NCBI RefSeq assembly: GCF_017165765.1
Contig: NZ_JAFGZD010000003.1
Span: forward strand, 186,001-250,000
From: Pseudomonas capsici
GTDB taxonomy: Bacteria; Pseudomonadota; Gammaproteobacteria; Pseudomonadales; Pseudomonadaceae
Direction: 5' to 3'
DNA length: 64,000 nucleotides
Under the pieces are notes generated by a model that did not search any database, was not told the DNA's origin, and worked only from the letters and a program-made list of their open reading frames with translations. This document shows positions 8,437 to 19,077 of this stretch, in pieces (position 1 is the stretch's first letter; each line of letters opens with the position of its first letter). Both the position numbers and the translations under genes were made by a program.

Positions 8437-9291
8437 TTGGCGAACATAGATAACCCGGCCGCCGAGATGGCCGCCGAGGGCTTTTCCCGAATCGCGCTGG
8501 GCGTCGAATACAAGGGCTCGCGCTATTGCGGCTGGCAACGTCAGGCGTCTGGCGTTCTGACGGTGCAGGAAACCCTTGAGGATGCCTTGTCCAAAGTCGC
8601 GGCCTCGCCCGTTTCGCTGATGTGTGCTGGACGTACCGATGCCGGTGTCCATGCCTGTGGTCAGGTTGTGCATTTCGATACCCAGGCCGAGCGCTCGATG
8701 AAGGCCTGGGTCATGGGCGCCAATATCAACCTGCCTCACGATATCAGCGTCACCTGGGCCAAGGTCATGCCGGCCCATTTCCATGCGCGCTTCAAGGCCA
8801 TTGCCCGCCGCTACCGCTATGTGATCTACAACGACCAGATTCGCCCGGCTCACCTTGGTCAGGAAATCACCTGGAATCACCGGCCGCTGGATGTCGAACG
8901 CATGGCCGAGGCGGCCGCATATCTGGTCGGTACCCATGACTTCAGCGCCTTTCGTGCCGGGCAGTGTCAGGCCAAGTCGCCGGTCAAGCAGTTGCATCAT
9001 CTGCGCGTCACACGACATGGCAAGATGATTGTCATCGACGTGCGGGCCAATGCCTTCCTGCATCATATGGTGCGCAATATCGCGGGCGTGCTGATGACCA
9101 TCGGGGCAGGGGAGAGGCCGGTGGAGTGGGCTCGTGACGTGCTGGAAAGCCGGGTTCGCCGCACCGGTGGTGTCACGGCGCATCCTTACGGGCTTTATCT
9201 GGTGCAGGTGGAGTATCGGGACGAGTTCCCGTTGCCGGAACGCTATATCGGCCCGCACTTTCTTACAGGCTTCAGCGAACTTGGCGGCTGA
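8437..9291 (+). CDS. truA: tRNA pseudouridine(38-40) synthase TruA
   Basis: 284 aa from a TTG start at 8437, or 274 aa from the in-frame ATG at 8467 (MAAEGFSRIALGVEY). Catalytic Asp lies in GRTDAGVHA; RIALGVEYKGSRYCGWQRQ opens the fold and NAFLHHMVRNIAGVLM is the C-terminal signature. TruA makes pseudouridine at positions 38-40 in the anticodon arm of many tRNAs. It follows fimV, as in P. aeruginosa, and precedes trpF by 60 bp. Neither start has a strong ribosome-binding site, so the start is uncertain. Confidence 0.93.
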   Translation: MANIDNPAAEMAAEGFSRIALGVEYKGSRYCGWQRQASGVLTVQETLEDALSKVAASPVSLMCAGRTDAGVHACGQVVHFDTQAERSMKAWVMGANINLPHDISVTWAKVMPAHFHARFKAIARRYRYVIYNDQIRPAHLGQEITWNHRPLDVERMAEAAAYLVGTHDFSAFRAGQCQAKSPVKQLHHLRVTRHGKMIVIDVRANAFLHHMVRNIAGVLMTIGAGERPVEWARDVLESRVRRTGGVTAHPYGLYLVQVEYRDEFPLPERYIGPHFLTGFSELGG

Positions 9292-9351
9292 CGTTCGGAA
9301 CAGCATTTGCTAACATCCGGGACTTTCCGAAAGGTCTGAGGTTTTCACCAC

Positions 9352-9972
9352 ATGTCAGCCGTTCGCAGCAAGATCTGCGGGATTACCCGCATAGAGGATG
9401 CATTGGCCGCCGTTGAGGCGGGTGCCGATGCCATCGGTCTGGTGTTCTACTCCAAAAGTCCGCGGGCCGTAAACGTGCAGCAGGCGCGAGCTATCATTGC
9501 CGCCTTGCCGCCTTTCATCACCACTGTCGGTCTGTTCGTCAATGCCAGTCGTTGCGAACTCAACGAAACCCTGGATGCCGTTCCCCTGGATCTTCTGCAG
9601 TTTCATGGCGATGAAACCCCTGAAGAGTGCGATGGCTACCATCGTCCTTATATCAAGGCGCTCAGGGTCAAGGCGGGTGACGATATCGCTGCGGCCTGTC
9701 GCGCCTATGGCAAGGCCAGCGGAATCCTGCTCGATACCTATGTAGCCGGGGTGCCTGGCGGTACGGGCGAAACCTTCGACTGGGCGCTGATTCCCGACAA
9801 CCTGGACAAACCGGTGATTCTGGCGGGCGGGCTGACTTCGGCCAATGTGGCGCAAGCCATTGCCCAGGTCCGGCCATATGCCGTCGATGTGAGTGGCGGC
9901 GTCGAAAAGAGCAAGGGCATCAAGGATCGCGACAAGATTCTTGCCTTCATGAGTGCGGTCCACGGCGCATGA
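9352..9972 (+). CDS. trpF: Phosphoribosylanthranilate isomerase
   Basis: 206 aa, a complete TrpF TIM barrel. The N-terminus [21 protein letters not shown] carries the catalytic Cys, VGLFVNA and [12 protein letters not shown] follow, [19 protein letters not shown] carries the catalytic Asp, and [11 protein letters not shown] and [15 protein letters not shown] bind phosphate. It converts N-(5-phosphoribosyl)anthranilate to the CDRP intermediate in tryptophan synthesis. As in other Pseudomonas, trpF stands apart from the other trp genes, between truA and accD. Confidence 0.96.
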   Translation: MSAVRSKICGITRIEDALAAVEAGADAIGLVFYSKSPRAVNVQQARAIIAALPPFITTVGLFVNASRCELNETLDAVPLDLLQFHGDETPEECDGYHRPYIKALRVKAGDDIAAACRAYGKASGILLDTYVAGVPGGTGETFDWALIPDNLDKPVILAGGLTSANVAQAIAQVRPYAVDVSGGVEKSKGIKDRDKILAFMSAVHGA

Positions 9973-10208
9973 TGTGACGGTTGTCGATTTGCCGCCGTCC
10001 ATAAGCCTGTCCCCGCCATAAGTATGCGGGTCGGATTGAACGAGCGACTGCACGGCGTGCTTCGCCGATTAACAGCGGGGTCGAGGGTAATGCAGGTCAT
10101 GGACCGCTGCCTGTCAATCACCGCCACCTATACGAATTTAAGTCAAGGGCGTGCGCCTGGTGTCGATCGCCAGGTGCGGGAGCCAAACCGGTACTGGAGA
10201 AATAAAGC

Positions 10209-11129
10209 ATGAGCAACTGGTTGGTAGACAAACTGATCCCTTCGATCATGCGTTCCGAGGTCAAGAAAAGCTCGGTTCCCGAGGGGCTTTGGCACAAATG
10301 TCCTTCCTGCGAAGCGGTGCTTTATCGCCCTGAGCTGGAAAAGACCCTGGACGTCTGCCCCAAGTGCAACCATCACATGCGTATCGACGCCCGTGCCCGC
10401 CTGAACATCTTCCTGGATGTCGAAGGCCGTGCCGAACTGGGTGCCGATCTGGAGCCGGTGGATCGTCTGAAATTCCGTGACAGCAAGAAGTACAAGGATC
10501 GTCTGGTCGGTGCCCAGAAGCAGACCGGCGAGAAAGACGCCCTGATTTCCATGAGCGGCACCCTGCTGGGCATGCCGATCGTGGTTTCGGCGTTCGAGTT
10601 TTCCTTCATGGGTGGTTCGATGGGAGCCATCGTCGGCGAGCGTTTCGTGCGTGCTGCCAACTATGCGCTGGAAAACCGCTGCCCGATGGTCTGTTTCGCT
10701 GCTTCCGGCGGTGCCCGGATGCAGGAAGCCCTGATTTCCCTGATGCAGATGGCCAAGACTTCGGCTGTTCTGGCACGTCTGCGTGAAGAAGGTCTGCCGT
10801 TCATTTCCGTACTAACCGACCCGGTCTACGGTGGTGTATCCGCCAGTCTGGCAATGCTGGGCGATGTCATCGTGGCCGAACCGAAGGCGCTGATCGGTTT
10901 TGCGGGTCCTCGCGTCATCGAGCAGACCGTGCGCGAAAAGCTGCCTGAAGGCTTCCAGCGTAGCGAGTTCCTGCTGAACCATGGCGCCATCGACATGATC
11001 ATTGCGCGCAGCGAGCTGCGTCCGCGCCTGGGTAACCTGCTGGCCCAGATGATGAACCTGCCGACTCCCAAGTTCGTCGCGCCAGTCATCGAGCCAGTCG
11101 TCGTTCCACCGGCACCGGCCACTGTATGA
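10209..11129 (+). CDS. accD: Acetyl-CoA carboxylase carboxyltransferase subunit beta
   Basis: 306 aa. A four-Cys zinc ribbon at about residues 31-53 (CPSC ... CPKC) precedes the crotonase-like carboxyltransferase domain, with [20 protein letters not shown] and [17 protein letters not shown]. With AccA it transfers carboxyl from biotin to acetyl-CoA, the committed step of fatty-acid synthesis. GGAGA precedes the ATG. folC starts inside its last codons (ATGA overlap), so translation is coupled. The 236 bp upstream (9973-10208) hold no gene; CGCCTGG/CCAGGTG can form a hairpin near 10155-10177. Confidence 0.96.
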   Translation: MSNWLVDKLIPSIMRSEVKKSSVPEGLWHKCPSCEAVLYRPELEKTLDVCPKCNHHMRIDARARLNIFLDVEGRAELGADLEPVDRLKFRDSKKYKDRLVGAQKQTGEKDALISMSGTLLGMPIVVSAFEFSFMGGSMGAIVGERFVRAANYALENRCPMVCFAASGGARMQEALISLMQMAKTSAVLARLREEGLPFISVLTDPVYGGVSASLAMLGDVIVAEPKALIGFAGPRVIEQTVREKLPEGFQRSEFLLNHGAIDMIIARSELRPRLGNLLAQMMNLPTPKFVAPVIEPVVVPPAPATV

Positions 11130-12433
11130 CCCCGGCAACCCTGGGCGACTGGCTCGCCTATCTGGAGCAACTGCATCCTTCGGCCATCGACATGGGGCTG
11201 GATCGTTCGCGACAGGTGGCGCAGCAGTTGGGGCTTACCCGGCCTGCGCCTCGGGTGATCACGGTAACCGGCACCAACGGCAAGGGCTCGACCTGTGCAT
11301 TTGTCGCGGCCTTGCTGCAGGCCCAGGGCCTGAAGGTCGGTGTTTACAGTTCTCCACATCTGCTGCGCTATAACGAACGCGTGCAGGTGCAGGGCGTCGA
11401 AGCGACGGATGCCGAGCTGTGCAAGGCCTTTGCCGCTGTCGAGGCGGCGCGTGGCGATATAACCCTGACCTATTTCGAGATGGGCACGCTGGCCGCCTTC
11501 TGGCTGTTCGAGCAGGCGCAGCTGGATGCCGTCGTGCTGGAAGTAGGGCTGGGTGGTCGTCTGGACGCGGTGAATCTGGTCGATGCCGACATGGCGCTGG
11601 TGACCAGCATCGGTCTCGATCACGCCGACTGGCTGGGCGATAGCCGAGAGTCGGTCGCTTTCGAGAAGGCCGGTATCTTCCGTCAGGGCCGTGCGGCGCT
11701 CTGCGGTGATCTTGATCCACCTGCGCCATTGCTGGAGCAGGCGGATCGGCTAGGCTGTCCCTTGTCATTGCGTGGTCGCGATTTCGATCTGAGCGTGACC
11801 CGTGAGGGCTGGAACTGGCGTGGTCGTGACAAGGCAGGGCAGGTGATCGAGCTTTCCGGTCTGCCTTTGCTGGATCTGCCCATGGAGAATGCCGCGCTGG
11901 CGCTTCAGGCTTATCTGTTACTGGATATGCCGTGGCAGGCCGATGTCATTCACTCTGCGCTGGCGAGTGCGCGGATTACCGGTCGTCTGGATCGACGTGT
12001 ATTTCAGTGGCAGGGCAAGACCCTCAATCTGTTGCTCGATGTCGGCCACAACCCCCATGCCGCGCAGTTTCTGGCGCAGCGCATGGCTCAACGGCCAGTA
12101 GTCGGAAAGCGCCTTGCGGTATTTGGCCTGCTGTCGGACAAGGATCTGGATGGGGTGGTGGGTGAGCTGGTTTCCAGTGTTCAGGACTGGGCCGTGGCAC
12201 CTTTGCCTACGCCTCGTACCCGGCCTGTCGCACAATTGCAGTCGGCCTTGCAGAACCTTGGCGCTGAAGTAGCGTCTTACGACAGTGTTGCGCTGGCGCT
12301 CGAGGCTCAATGCGCGCGTGCGACGACCGATGACGAGATTTTGCTGTTCGGATCTTTTTACTGTGTGGCCGAGGCTCTGGAGTGGTTGGCCCGGCACGCC
12401 GATGAGGAAGCTGCAAATGGCTTTGCTGGATAA
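11126..12433 (+). CDS. folC: Folylpolyglutamate synthase/dihydrofolate synthase
   Basis: 435 aa. The Mur-ligase-type P-loop [12 protein letters not shown] lies at about residues 49-60; [40 protein letters not shown] and [10 protein letters not shown] are the usual FolC blocks. The enzyme adds glutamate to dihydropteroate and to folates. It overlaps accD by 4 nt and its end overlaps the next gene by 17 nt, marking a tightly coupled operon. Confidence 0.95.
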   Translation: MTPATLGDWLAYLEQLHPSAIDMGLDRSRQVAQQLGLTRPAPRVITVTGTNGKGSTCAFVAALLQAQGLKVGVYSSPHLLRYNERVQVQGVEATDAELCKAFAAVEAARGDITLTYFEMGTLAAFWLFEQAQLDAVVLEVGLGGRLDAVNLVDADMALVTSIGLDHADWLGDSRESVAFEKAGIFRQGRAALCGDLDPPAPLLEQADRLGCPLSLRGRDFDLSVTREGWNWRGRDKAGQVIELSGLPLLDLPMENAALALQAYLLLDMPWQADVIHSALASARITGRLDRRVFQWQGKTLNLLLDVGHNPHAAQFLAQRMAQRPVVGKRLAVFGLLSDKDLDGVVGELVSSVQDWAVAPLPTPRTRPVAQLQSALQNLGAEVASYDSVALALEAQCARATTDDEILLFGSFYCVAEALEWLARHADEEAANGFAG

Positions 12434-13100
12434 AGTATTCAAGCAGCGAATGGTGGGTGCTCTGGTTCTGATCGCAGTGGCGGTCATCTTCCTGCCCATG
12501 CTGTTTACCCGTCAGGATGAAGTGCGTCAGGTGCAGGTTGAGGCGCCGGCTGCGCCGCAGGCTCCGGTTGCACCGCAGGTCAAGGTCGATCCGGTGCCGG
12601 TTCCCGAGCCGCAGATCCTGCCTCAGGAGCCTGTTCCCGGTGAAGAGGACATGAGTACTGCCAGCCAGTTGCCGCCTTCGATGCCGATTGCACCTGCTCC
12701 GCCTGTCGCCTCTGCACCCGCGCAAGCGCCGGCCCAGGCAGCAGCCCCCGCACCCAAGCCTGCCAAGCCGGCACCTGCTCCGGCTACAACGCCTGCTGCG
12801 CCCGCACCGGCACCTGCAACGACTGCCAAGGCAGCGCCGAGCGGTGTCGATGCCAACGGGCTTTCGGTGAGCTGGTCGGTGCAACTGGCAAGCATGTCCA
12901 ATCGCGCCAACGCCGATAACCTGCAGAAGACTCTGCGTGCCCAGGGCTACAACGCCTACATTCGCACCGCCGATGGTGTGAACCGGGTATTTGTCGGACC
13001 GTTGATCGAACGGGCCGAAGCCGATCGTCTGCGCGATCAGCTGGACAAACAGCAGAAACTCAAGGGTATTGTGGTGCGCTTTCAGCCGGAGCGTGGCTAA
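12417..13100 (+). CDS. dedD: SPOR domain protein (DedD type)
   Basis: 227 aa from the ATG at 12417. A short cytoplasmic N-terminus, one membrane helix (MVGALVLIAVAVIFLPMLF), a long Pro/Ala-rich periplasmic linker and a C-terminal SPOR domain at about residues 150-225 (SWSVQLASMSNRANADNLQK, then YIRTADGVNRVFVGP). SPOR domains bind denuded septal peptidoglycan, and E. coli DedD aids cell division. Its position between folC and cvpA is the same as in E. coli. The start lies inside folC; the longer frame back to 12285 is only the folC overlap. Confidence 0.9.
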   Translation: MALLDKVFKQRMVGALVLIAVAVIFLPMLFTRQDEVRQVQVEAPAAPQAPVAPQVKVDPVPVPEPQILPQEPVPGEEDMSTASQLPPSMPIAPAPPVASAPAQAPAQAAAPAPKPAKPAPAPATTPAAPAPAPATTAKAAPSGVDANGLSVSWSVQLASMSNRANADNLQKTLRAQGYNAYIRTADGVNRVFVGPLIERAEADRLRDQLDKQQKLKGIVVRFQPERG

Positions 13101-13128
13101 AAGTCGCAACGCATCGCGAATCGCAGCT

Positions 13129-13156
13129 TACCGGCAGGCGGGCGCTCTGCTAAAAT
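13129..13156 (+). promoter_or_regulatory. Possible promoter for cvpA-purF
   Basis: TTACCG and TAAAAT are separated by 16 bp, with the -10 31 bp before the cvpA start. The -35 is weak; read-through from folC-dedD is also possible. Confidence 0.35.
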
Positions 13157-13186
13157 GCGCCGCCTCATCAGTCTGTAGGCTGCACC

Positions 13187-13774
13187 GTGCCATTTACTCC
13201 GGTTGACTGGGCGATTATCGGAATTATCGCCATCTCCGCTCTGATCAGCATCAAACGCGGCTTCGTCAAGGAAGCCCTGTCTCTGCTGACCTGGATCATC
13301 GCGGGCGTCGTGGCCTGGATGTTCGGCGCGGGGCTGTCCCTGTATCTGGTCAATTACATCGATACACCCTCGGCCCGCGTGATCGCGAGCTGCATCATTC
13401 TGTTCGTCGCCACCTTGCTGGTAGGCGCCATGGTCAACTTTCTCATCGGCGAACTGATTCGCGTCACCGGGCTTTCCGGGACCGATCGTTTTCTGGGTAT
13501 GGTCTTCGGCGCTGCGCGCGGAGGGCTGCTTGTCGTGGTAGCGGTCGGGCTGCTGAGCCTCGGTCCGGTACAACAGGATCAATGGTGGCAGCAATCAAGG
13601 CTGCTGCCGCAATTTCTCATGGTTGCTGACTGGTCGAAAAACCTGATTCTCGGGATGTCCAGCCAGTGGCTCGCCAGCGGCATCAGCATTCCTGCTGAGC
13701 TGCCGTTCAAGGAGCAGATCCTGCCGGCTACCGTGCCGCAGGAAGTGCTTGGTAAATCAAGTTCCACTAAGTAG
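13187..13774 (+). CDS. cvpA: CvpA family membrane protein
   Basis: 195 aa with four hydrophobic segments: VDWAIIGIIAISALISI, ALSLLTWIIAGVVAWMF, VIASCIILFVATLLVGAM and a segment near GLLVVVAVGLLSLG. SIKRGFVKEALSLL is the CvpA signature. CvpA is needed for colicin V production in E. coli and is linked to envelope homeostasis. The start is a GTG at 13187. It is followed at 12 bp by purF, the classical cvpA-purF pair. Confidence 0.92.
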   Translation: MPFTPVDWAIIGIIAISALISIKRGFVKEALSLLTWIIAGVVAWMFGAGLSLYLVNYIDTPSARVIASCIILFVATLLVGAMVNFLIGELIRVTGLSGTDRFLGMVFGAARGGLLVVVAVGLLSLGPVQQDQWWQQSRLLPQFLMVADWSKNLILGMSSQWLASGISIPAELPFKEQILPATVPQEVLGKSSSTK

Positions 13775-13786
13775 GGGTTGTGTCGC

Positions 13787-15295
13787 ATGTGTGGCATCGT
13801 CGGTATCGTCGGTAAGTCGAACGTCAATCAGGCGCTGTATGACGCGCTTACCGTCCTCCAGCACCGCGGCCAGGACGCTGCCGGTATCGTGACCAGTCAT
13901 GAAGGCCGGTTGTTCCTGCGCAAGGACAATGGTCTGGTGCGTGATGTGTTCCATCAGCGCCATATGCAGCGTCTGGTCGGGCACATGGGCATCGGCCATG
14001 TGCGTTACCCGACAGCGGGCAGCTCGACTTCGGCCGAAGCTCAGCCGTTCTACGTCAACTCGCCTTACGGCATCACGCTGGCGCACAACGGCAACCTGAC
14101 CAACGTCGAGCAACTGGCCAAGGAGATTTACGAATCCGACCTGCGCCACGTCAACACCAGCTCCGACTCGGAAGTGCTGCTCAACGTCTTCGCCCATGAA
14201 CTGGCCGTGCGTGGCAAGTTGCAGCCTACCGAAGAAGACATCTTCGCTGCTGTTACCGACGTACATAACCGTTGCCGTGGCGGCTATGCCGTGGTGGCGA
14301 TGATCACCGGTTACGGTATTGTCGGTTTCCGCGACCCGGACGCCATTCGTCCCATCGTGTTCGGCCAGCGTCACACCGACGAAGGCGTCGAGTACATGAT
14401 TGCCTCCGAAAGCGTGTCCCTGGACGTACTGGGCTTTACCCTGATTCGCGACCTGGCACCGGGCGAAGCGGTCTACATCACTGAAGACGGCAAGCTGTTC
14501 ACCCGTCAGTGTGCGGCCAACCCGAGATATGCCCCGTGCATCTTCGAACACGTCTATCTGGCGCGTCCGGACTCGATCATCGACGGTATCTCGGTCTACA
14601 AGGCGCGTCTGCGCATGGGCGAGAAGCTGGCGGACAAGATCCTGCGCGAGCGTCCGGATCACGATATCGATGTGGTCATCCCGATTCCGGATACCAGCCG
14701 CACCGCTGCGCTGGAACTGGCCAACCACCTGGGCGTCAAGTTCCGCGAAGGTTTCGTCAAGAACCGCTACATTGGCCGTACCTTCATCATGCCCGGCCAG
14801 GCTGCACGCAAGAAGTCCGTGCGCCAGAAGCTCAACGCAATCGAACTGGAGTTCCGTGGCAAGAACGTGATGCTGGTGGACGACTCCATCGTACGCGGCA
14901 CCACCTGCAAGCAGATCATCCAGATGGCCCGCGAAGCCGGTGCCAAGAATGTCTACTTCTGCTCGGCTGCGCCGGCAGTGCGTTACCCCAACGTCTACGG
15001 CATCGACATGCCGAGTGCTCACGAACTGATCGCCCATAACCGCTCCACCCAGGACGTTGCCGACCTCATCGGTGCCGACTGGCTGGTCTATCAGGATCTC
15101 AACGACCTGATCGAAGCGGTCAGCGGCAGCAAAAAGATCAAGATCGATAACTTCGACTGCTCGGTCTTCGATGGCAAGTACGTCACCGGCGACATCGACG
15201 AGCATTATCTGAACAAGATCGAGCATGCGCGCAACGACGCTTCCAAGGTAAAAAGCCAGGCAGTGAGCGCTATCATCGATCTGTACAACAACTAA
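13787..15295 (+). CDS. purF: Amidophosphoribosyltransferase
   Basis: 502 aa. The start is the ATG at 13787, because processing must expose the nucleophilic Cys of MCGIVGIVG; the frame opens 9 bp earlier at a TTG that would bury it. The glutaminase domain includes HNGNLTN and TSSDSEVLL; the phosphoribosyltransferase domain carries the PRPP loop [16 protein letters not shown]. The enzyme makes 5-phosphoribosylamine from PRPP and glutamine, the first purine step. metZ follows 19 bp on with an AAGGAG site. Confidence 0.96.
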   Translation: MCGIVGIVGKSNVNQALYDALTVLQHRGQDAAGIVTSHEGRLFLRKDNGLVRDVFHQRHMQRLVGHMGIGHVRYPTAGSSTSAEAQPFYVNSPYGITLAHNGNLTNVEQLAKEIYESDLRHVNTSSDSEVLLNVFAHELAVRGKLQPTEEDIFAAVTDVHNRCRGGYAVVAMITGYGIVGFRDPDAIRPIVFGQRHTDEGVEYMIASESVSLDVLGFTLIRDLAPGEAVYITEDGKLFTRQCAANPRYAPCIFEHVYLARPDSIIDGISVYKARLRMGEKLADKILRERPDHDIDVVIPIPDTSRTAALELANHLGVKFREGFVKNRYIGRTFIMPGQAARKKSVRQKLNAIELEFRGKNVMLVDDSIVRGTTCKQIIQMAREAGAKNVYFCSAAPAVRYPNVYGIDMPSAHELIAHNRSTQDVADLIGADWLVYQDLNDLIEAVSGSKKIKIDNFDCSVFDGKYVTGDIDEHYLNKIEHARNDASKVKSQAVSAIIDLYNN

Positions 15296-15314
15296 TCGAG
15301 CAAGGAGTGACGGC

Positions 15315-16526
15315 ATGACTCAGGAATGGGATGCCGGTCGGCTGGACAGCGACCTTGAAGGCGTGGGTTTCGATACCCTCGCCGTACGCGCCGGGCAACA
15401 TCGCACACCGGAAAGCGAGCATGGCGATCCGATGTTCTTTACTTCCAGCTACGTATTCCGCACGGCTGCCGATGCAGCCGCGCGTTTTGCGGGCGAGGTG
15501 CCGGGCAACGTCTATTCGCGTTACACCAACCCGACAGTGCGTTCCTTCGAGGAGCGTATCGCCGCTCTGGAAGGCGCAGAGCAGGCCGTTGCCACGGCAA
15601 CCGGCATGGCGGCGATCCTTTCGGTGGTCATGAGCCTGTGCAGCGCGGGCGATCATGTGCTGGTGTCGCGCAGCGTGTTCGGTTCGACCATCAGCCTGTT
15701 CGAGAAGTACTTCAAGCGTTTCGGCATCGAAGTCGACTACGTGCCTCTGGCGGACCTGTCCGGCTGGGATGCGGCAATCAAGAGCAATACGAAAATGTTG
15801 TTCGTCGAGTCGCCATCCAACCCGCTGGCCGAACTGGTGGACATCGCAGCACTGGCGGAAATCGCTCACGCCAGAGGCGCGCATCTGGTCGTGGATAACT
15901 GCTTCTGCACGCCTGCATTGCAACAGCCGCTGCGCCTGGGGGCGGATATCGTCGTGCACTCGGCTACCAAATTCATCGACGGTCAGGGCCGTTGCATGGG
16001 CGGTGTAGTTGCCGGTCGCAGCGAGCAGATGAAGGAAGTGGTCGGTTTCCTGCGTACTGCAGGGCCGACGTTGAGTCCGTTCAATGCGTGGATTTTCCTC
16101 AAGGGCCTCGAAACCCTGAGCCTGCGCATGCGCGCTCATTGCGCCAATGCCCAGGCCGTCGCCGAATGGCTTGAGCAGCAGGATGGCATCGAGAGGGTTC
16201 ACTACGCCGGGCTCAAGAGCCATCCGCAACATGAGTTGGCCCAGCGCCAGCAAAAGGGTTTCGGGGCTGTGGTGAGTTTCGAGGTCAAGGGTGGCAAGGA
16301 AGGCGCATGGCGTTTCATCGATGCCACTCGGCTGATCTCCATCACCGCCAACCTGGGCGACAGCAAGACCACCATCACGCATCCTGCTACCACGTCCCAC
16401 GGTCGTCTGACGCCTCAAGAGCGTGAGTCGGCGGGTATTCGTGACAGCCTGATCCGGGTTGCGGTCGGCCTGGAAGATGTTGCAGACCTTCAGGCTGATC
16501 TGGCACGCGGTCTGGCGGCGTTGTGA
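15315..16526 (+). CDS. metZ: O-succinylhomoserine sulfhydrylase
   Basis: 403 aa, a PLP enzyme of the Cys/Met metabolism fold. [20 protein letters not shown] is the family signature, the PLP lysine lies in [17 protein letters not shown], and [19 protein letters not shown] precedes it. MetZ forms homocysteine directly from O-succinylhomoserine and sulfide. purF-metZ is conserved gene order in Pseudomonas. AAGGAG precedes the ATG, and the next gene overlaps its stop. Confidence 0.94.
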   Translation: MTQEWDAGRLDSDLEGVGFDTLAVRAGQHRTPESEHGDPMFFTSSYVFRTAADAAARFAGEVPGNVYSRYTNPTVRSFEERIAALEGAEQAVATATGMAAILSVVMSLCSAGDHVLVSRSVFGSTISLFEKYFKRFGIEVDYVPLADLSGWDAAIKSNTKMLFVESPSNPLAELVDIAALAEIAHARGAHLVVDNCFCTPALQQPLRLGADIVVHSATKFIDGQGRCMGGVVAGRSEQMKEVVGFLRTAGPTLSPFNAWIFLKGLETLSLRMRAHCANAQAVAEWLEQQDGIERVHYAGLKSHPQHELAQRQQKGFGAVVSFEVKGGKEGAWRFIDATRLISITANLGDSKTTITHPATTSHGRLTPQERESAGIRDSLIRVAVGLEDVADLQADLARGLAAL

Positions 16527-17302
16527 GCGATTGGGCGATGAAGTTCGCCACCACCAACAACGGTCGCGTGGCACTGGTGACCGGAGCGGCACGCGGCATC
16601 GGCCTGGGCATCGCTGCCTGGCTGATCGCCGAGGGCTGGCAGGTGGTGCTGGCGGATCTTGATCGTTCCCGTGGCACGAAAGTGGCCGGGGTGTTGGGCG
16701 ACAACGCCCTGTTCATTGCCATGGACGTTGCCAGCGAAGATCAGGTAGCCGCCGGTGTGGCCGAAGTGCTCAGGCGCTTTGGTCGCCTCGATGCGCTGGT
16801 GTGCAATGCGGCCGTTGCCGATCCCCATAACACCACTCTCGAAAGCCTCGATCTGGCTCACTGGAATCGAGTGCTGAGTGTCAACCTCAGTGGTCCGATG
16901 CTGCTGGCCAAGCATTGTGCGCCGTATCTGCGCGCTCATTGCGGCAGTATCGTCAATCTGAGCTCGACCCGCGCCAGACAATCCGAACCCGATACCGAGG
17001 CTTACGCGGCGAGCAAGGGCGGCCTGCTGGCCCTTACCCATGCGCTGGCCATCAGTCTTGGTCCGGAGATTCGGGTCAACGCAGTCAGTCCTGGCTGGAT
17101 CGATGCGCGGGATCCCTCTGTGCGCCGTGCCGAGCCGTTGACCGATGTCGACCATGCCCAGCACCCGGCGGGGCGTGTAGGCAGCGTGGAGGATGTCGCG
17201 GCGATGGTTGGCTGGCTGCTGTCGCGTCATGCCGGTTTCGTTACCGGGCAGGAGTTCGTCGTGGACGGTGGTATGAGCAAGAAGATGATTTACGCTGACT
17301 GA
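16523..17302 (+). CDS. Short-chain dehydrogenase/reductase
   Basis: 259 aa from a GTG at 16523 that overlaps the metZ stop (GTGA); an in-frame ATG at 16538 ([16 protein letters not shown]) is an alternative. The classical SDR features are present: [10 protein letters not shown] for NAD(P), NAAVADPH, Ser in NLSSTRAR, and the catalytic YAASK. The end [14 protein letters not shown] is typical. The substrate is unknown. It corresponds to the SDR that follows metZ in other Pseudomonas genomes. Confidence 0.88.
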   Translation: MSDWAMKFATTNNGRVALVTGAARGIGLGIAAWLIAEGWQVVLADLDRSRGTKVAGVLGDNALFIAMDVASEDQVAAGVAEVLRRFGRLDALVCNAAVADPHNTTLESLDLAHWNRVLSVNLSGPMLLAKHCAPYLRAHCGSIVNLSSTRARQSEPDTEAYAASKGGLLALTHALAISLGPEIRVNAVSPGWIDARDPSVRRAEPLTDVDHAQHPAGRVGSVEDVAAMVGWLLSRHAGFVTGQEFVVDGGMSKKMIYAD

Positions 17303-17615
17303 GTCCCGGTCACCGCGGTTCGCGACCAGAGTCGCTCCTATCCCATTTGCCGCATGCTGGCCTGCAGGAGCGAGCGCACGGCTATTCGCTTTGCTCATGA
17401 AGCGCGGAGGTCCCAGGCGGCGCTCATGGCCGCCGTTTGTCCTGACTGCGTTGAAGACCGTTGTTGTTCGGAGCAGCATCGGTGCAGGGGCGAAGACTCG
17501 CTTGCTGTACTGCGATGAATGGCATTCCCCGAAGTTGTCGATTTACCGGTAGTCGATACGCCGTCCGAACGGTGAACGACGAATAGTTGAATGGACTCAC
17601 GTACGGTGAATAACA
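17303..17615. other. Intergenic region before the GH16 gene
   Basis: These 313 bp hold no ORF I can support. The first 90 bp contain a REP-like element; the rest is unremarkable GC-rich sequence leading into the GH16 gene, with no clear sigma-70 promoter. GAAGTT at about 17530 faintly recalls an AlgU -35, but the -10 is poor. Confidence 0.6.
17321..17389. repeat. REP-like inverted repeat
   Basis: CGCTCCT (17333-17339) and AGGAGCG (17366-17372), flanked by TTCGCG-type ends, resemble the extragenic palindromes that are common in Pseudomonas intergenic DNA. Confidence 0.55.
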
Positions 17616-18902
17616 ATGGAAATGTCAATCATGGCAAGCCTCAGGGCGCTATCCGTAGCGGTACTGAGTGCAATGATCAGCCTTGGCTTCGCAGTATCTC
17701 CAGCTGTCCAGGCATTACAGGAGCAGGATGCCGGTGATGCACCTGCACCCGCGCAGATCGAGTTTCCGGATCAGGTCAGTACCGGGCTCGTCAATGAACG
17801 GGCTGGGTCCGGGTTATGCATGGACCTGTCCGCCAATAACCAGGTCGTGATATTCAATCCCTGCGATCAATCGATCAGGCAGAAATGGATTATCGAAAAA
17901 CAAGTGGGTGAGCTCAGCACGATCAAGAACGCCGGCGCTGGCGATAACCTGTGTCTGTTCAGCTCGGTCGATGCCAGTATCGTCAACATGACTGCCTGTA
18001 ACAGCGAGAACTACACCTCGCATGTCTACTGGACCCGGATATTAAGGCCTTCCGGAATGTATTCATTGGTCAGTAAGGTGCAGAACGACTACGGGCGACC
18101 TGGCGAACTGGCCCTGCGCGCCGACAACAGTTTGACCGTTACCGACCCGGAGGCAGCATCGGGAACCTGGAGTTGGCAACTCAATGGTCGGCTGCCTGAT
18201 GGTGTCGCTTCAACGCCGATCTTCGCTGACGAGTTCGAAGGCGACCAACTGGATGGCGCCAAATGGACTCATCGGTTACCGGGCATTCGCAACAACTGCA
18301 AGAATGTTCCGGAAACGGTCAGCGTCAGGGCAGGGTATCTCACCATCAAAACCTACAGTGGGCTGAGCAACGGCATACTTCAGAATTACTGCGGCATGAT
18401 TTCCACGGCTGACACTTTCCTGGCAAACCAGGGTTACTGGGAAGCGTCGGTCCGGTTCAAGCGGGCTTTTGGTGTGCAGGTTGCTTTCTGGGTTCAAACC
18501 CCGGCCATGGAAGTGGGCAAGCCGGAGCAGGGCGTCGAGATTGACGTCTTCGAACATGGATCTGCTGCAGAAAGTAAAAACTATAACCATGCCATTCACT
18601 GGGATCTCTACGGGGAGCATCACAAGTATTGGGCCTGGGCCGGGTTACTGGATAATCTGGACGACGGGAAGTTTCACAGGTTTGGCGTACTGTGGGCCAG
18701 GGACCGATATGAATTCTATGTGGATGGGGTCATGACGAAAACGGTTCCATCGTCGGTCGCGCCGATTTCACTGGGTGACGAATTCATCATCCTGAGTTCC
18801 GAAGTGCCCAGGCAGTTCCCTCCCGAGGGGTTCGGTGACCAGTACAGCGCCCAGACCGATTTTGACGTCGACTATGTCCGGGTTTATCCATTGAGCGACT
18901 GA
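17616..18902 (+). CDS. Secreted GH16 glycoside hydrolase with N-terminal lectin-like domain
   Basis: 428 aa. A signal peptide at residues 1-35 (ALSVAVLSAMISLGFAVSPA) suggests export. Residues about 50-185 look like a ricin-type beta-trefoil: GLCMDLSANNQVVIFNPC, QKWII and NLCLFSS are typical Q-x-W-like repeats. The C-terminal part (about 200-428) is GH16, starting FADEFEGDQLDGAKW, with the catalytic EIDVFE at residues 308-313, matching ExDxxE. GH16 enzymes cut beta-1,3/1,4-glucans or galactans, so the likely target is a fungal, algal or plant glucan. ATGs at 17616, 17622 and 17631 are all possible starts. It is flanked by a REP and by tRNA genes and has no operon partner, which suggests an accessory gene. 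Confidence 0.82.
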   Translation: MEMSIMASLRALSVAVLSAMISLGFAVSPAVQALQEQDAGDAPAPAQIEFPDQVSTGLVNERAGSGLCMDLSANNQVVIFNPCDQSIRQKWIIEKQVGELSTIKNAGAGDNLCLFSSVDASIVNMTACNSENYTSHVYWTRILRPSGMYSLVSKVQNDYGRPGELALRADNSLTVTDPEAASGTWSWQLNGRLPDGVASTPIFADEFEGDQLDGAKWTHRLPGIRNNCKNVPETVSVRAGYLTIKTYSGLSNGILQNYCGMISTADTFLANQGYWEASVRFKRAFGVQVAFWVQTPAMEVGKPEQGVEIDVFEHGSAAESKNYNHAIHWDLYGEHHKYWAWAGLLDNLDDGKFHRFGVLWARDRYEFYVDGVMTKTVPSSVAPISLGDEFIILSSEVPRQFPPEGFGDQYSAQTDFDVDYVRVYPLSD

Positions 18903-19027
18903 CTGCCTCAATGGATTCGCGAAAGGTTCTTCATGAATCGGACAGGAGCAGGCTCTCTCATGGCCCGGCCTGAGCGCGGATACTGAATCCCGATTTCAAG
19001 TTTTTTGGAAAAAATTCAATGGGGGTA

Positions 19028-19056
19028 TTGACTTAGGTTCGGTAGGTGCGTAAATT
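19028..19056 (+). promoter_or_regulatory. Sigma-70 promoter of the tRNA cluster
   Basis: TTGACT, a 17-bp spacer and TAAATT, followed by the GC-rich discriminator TCGCGGCC typical of stringently controlled stable RNA promoters. It lies 22 bp before tRNA-Val. Confidence 0.75.
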
Positions 19057-19077
19057 TCGCGGCCTCAGCGAAGCAAA

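Noticed and set aside
10024..10212. 62-codon frame before accD
   Set aside because: No ribosome-binding site, no family-like sequence and runs into accD; probably chance.
13757..15316. 519-codon minus-strand frame opposite purF
   Set aside because: Antisense shadow; PurF catalytic motifs are intact on the plus strand.
17395..17600. AlgU-type promoter for the GH16 gene
   Set aside because: GAAGTT is present but the -10 does not match TCTGA at the correct spacing.
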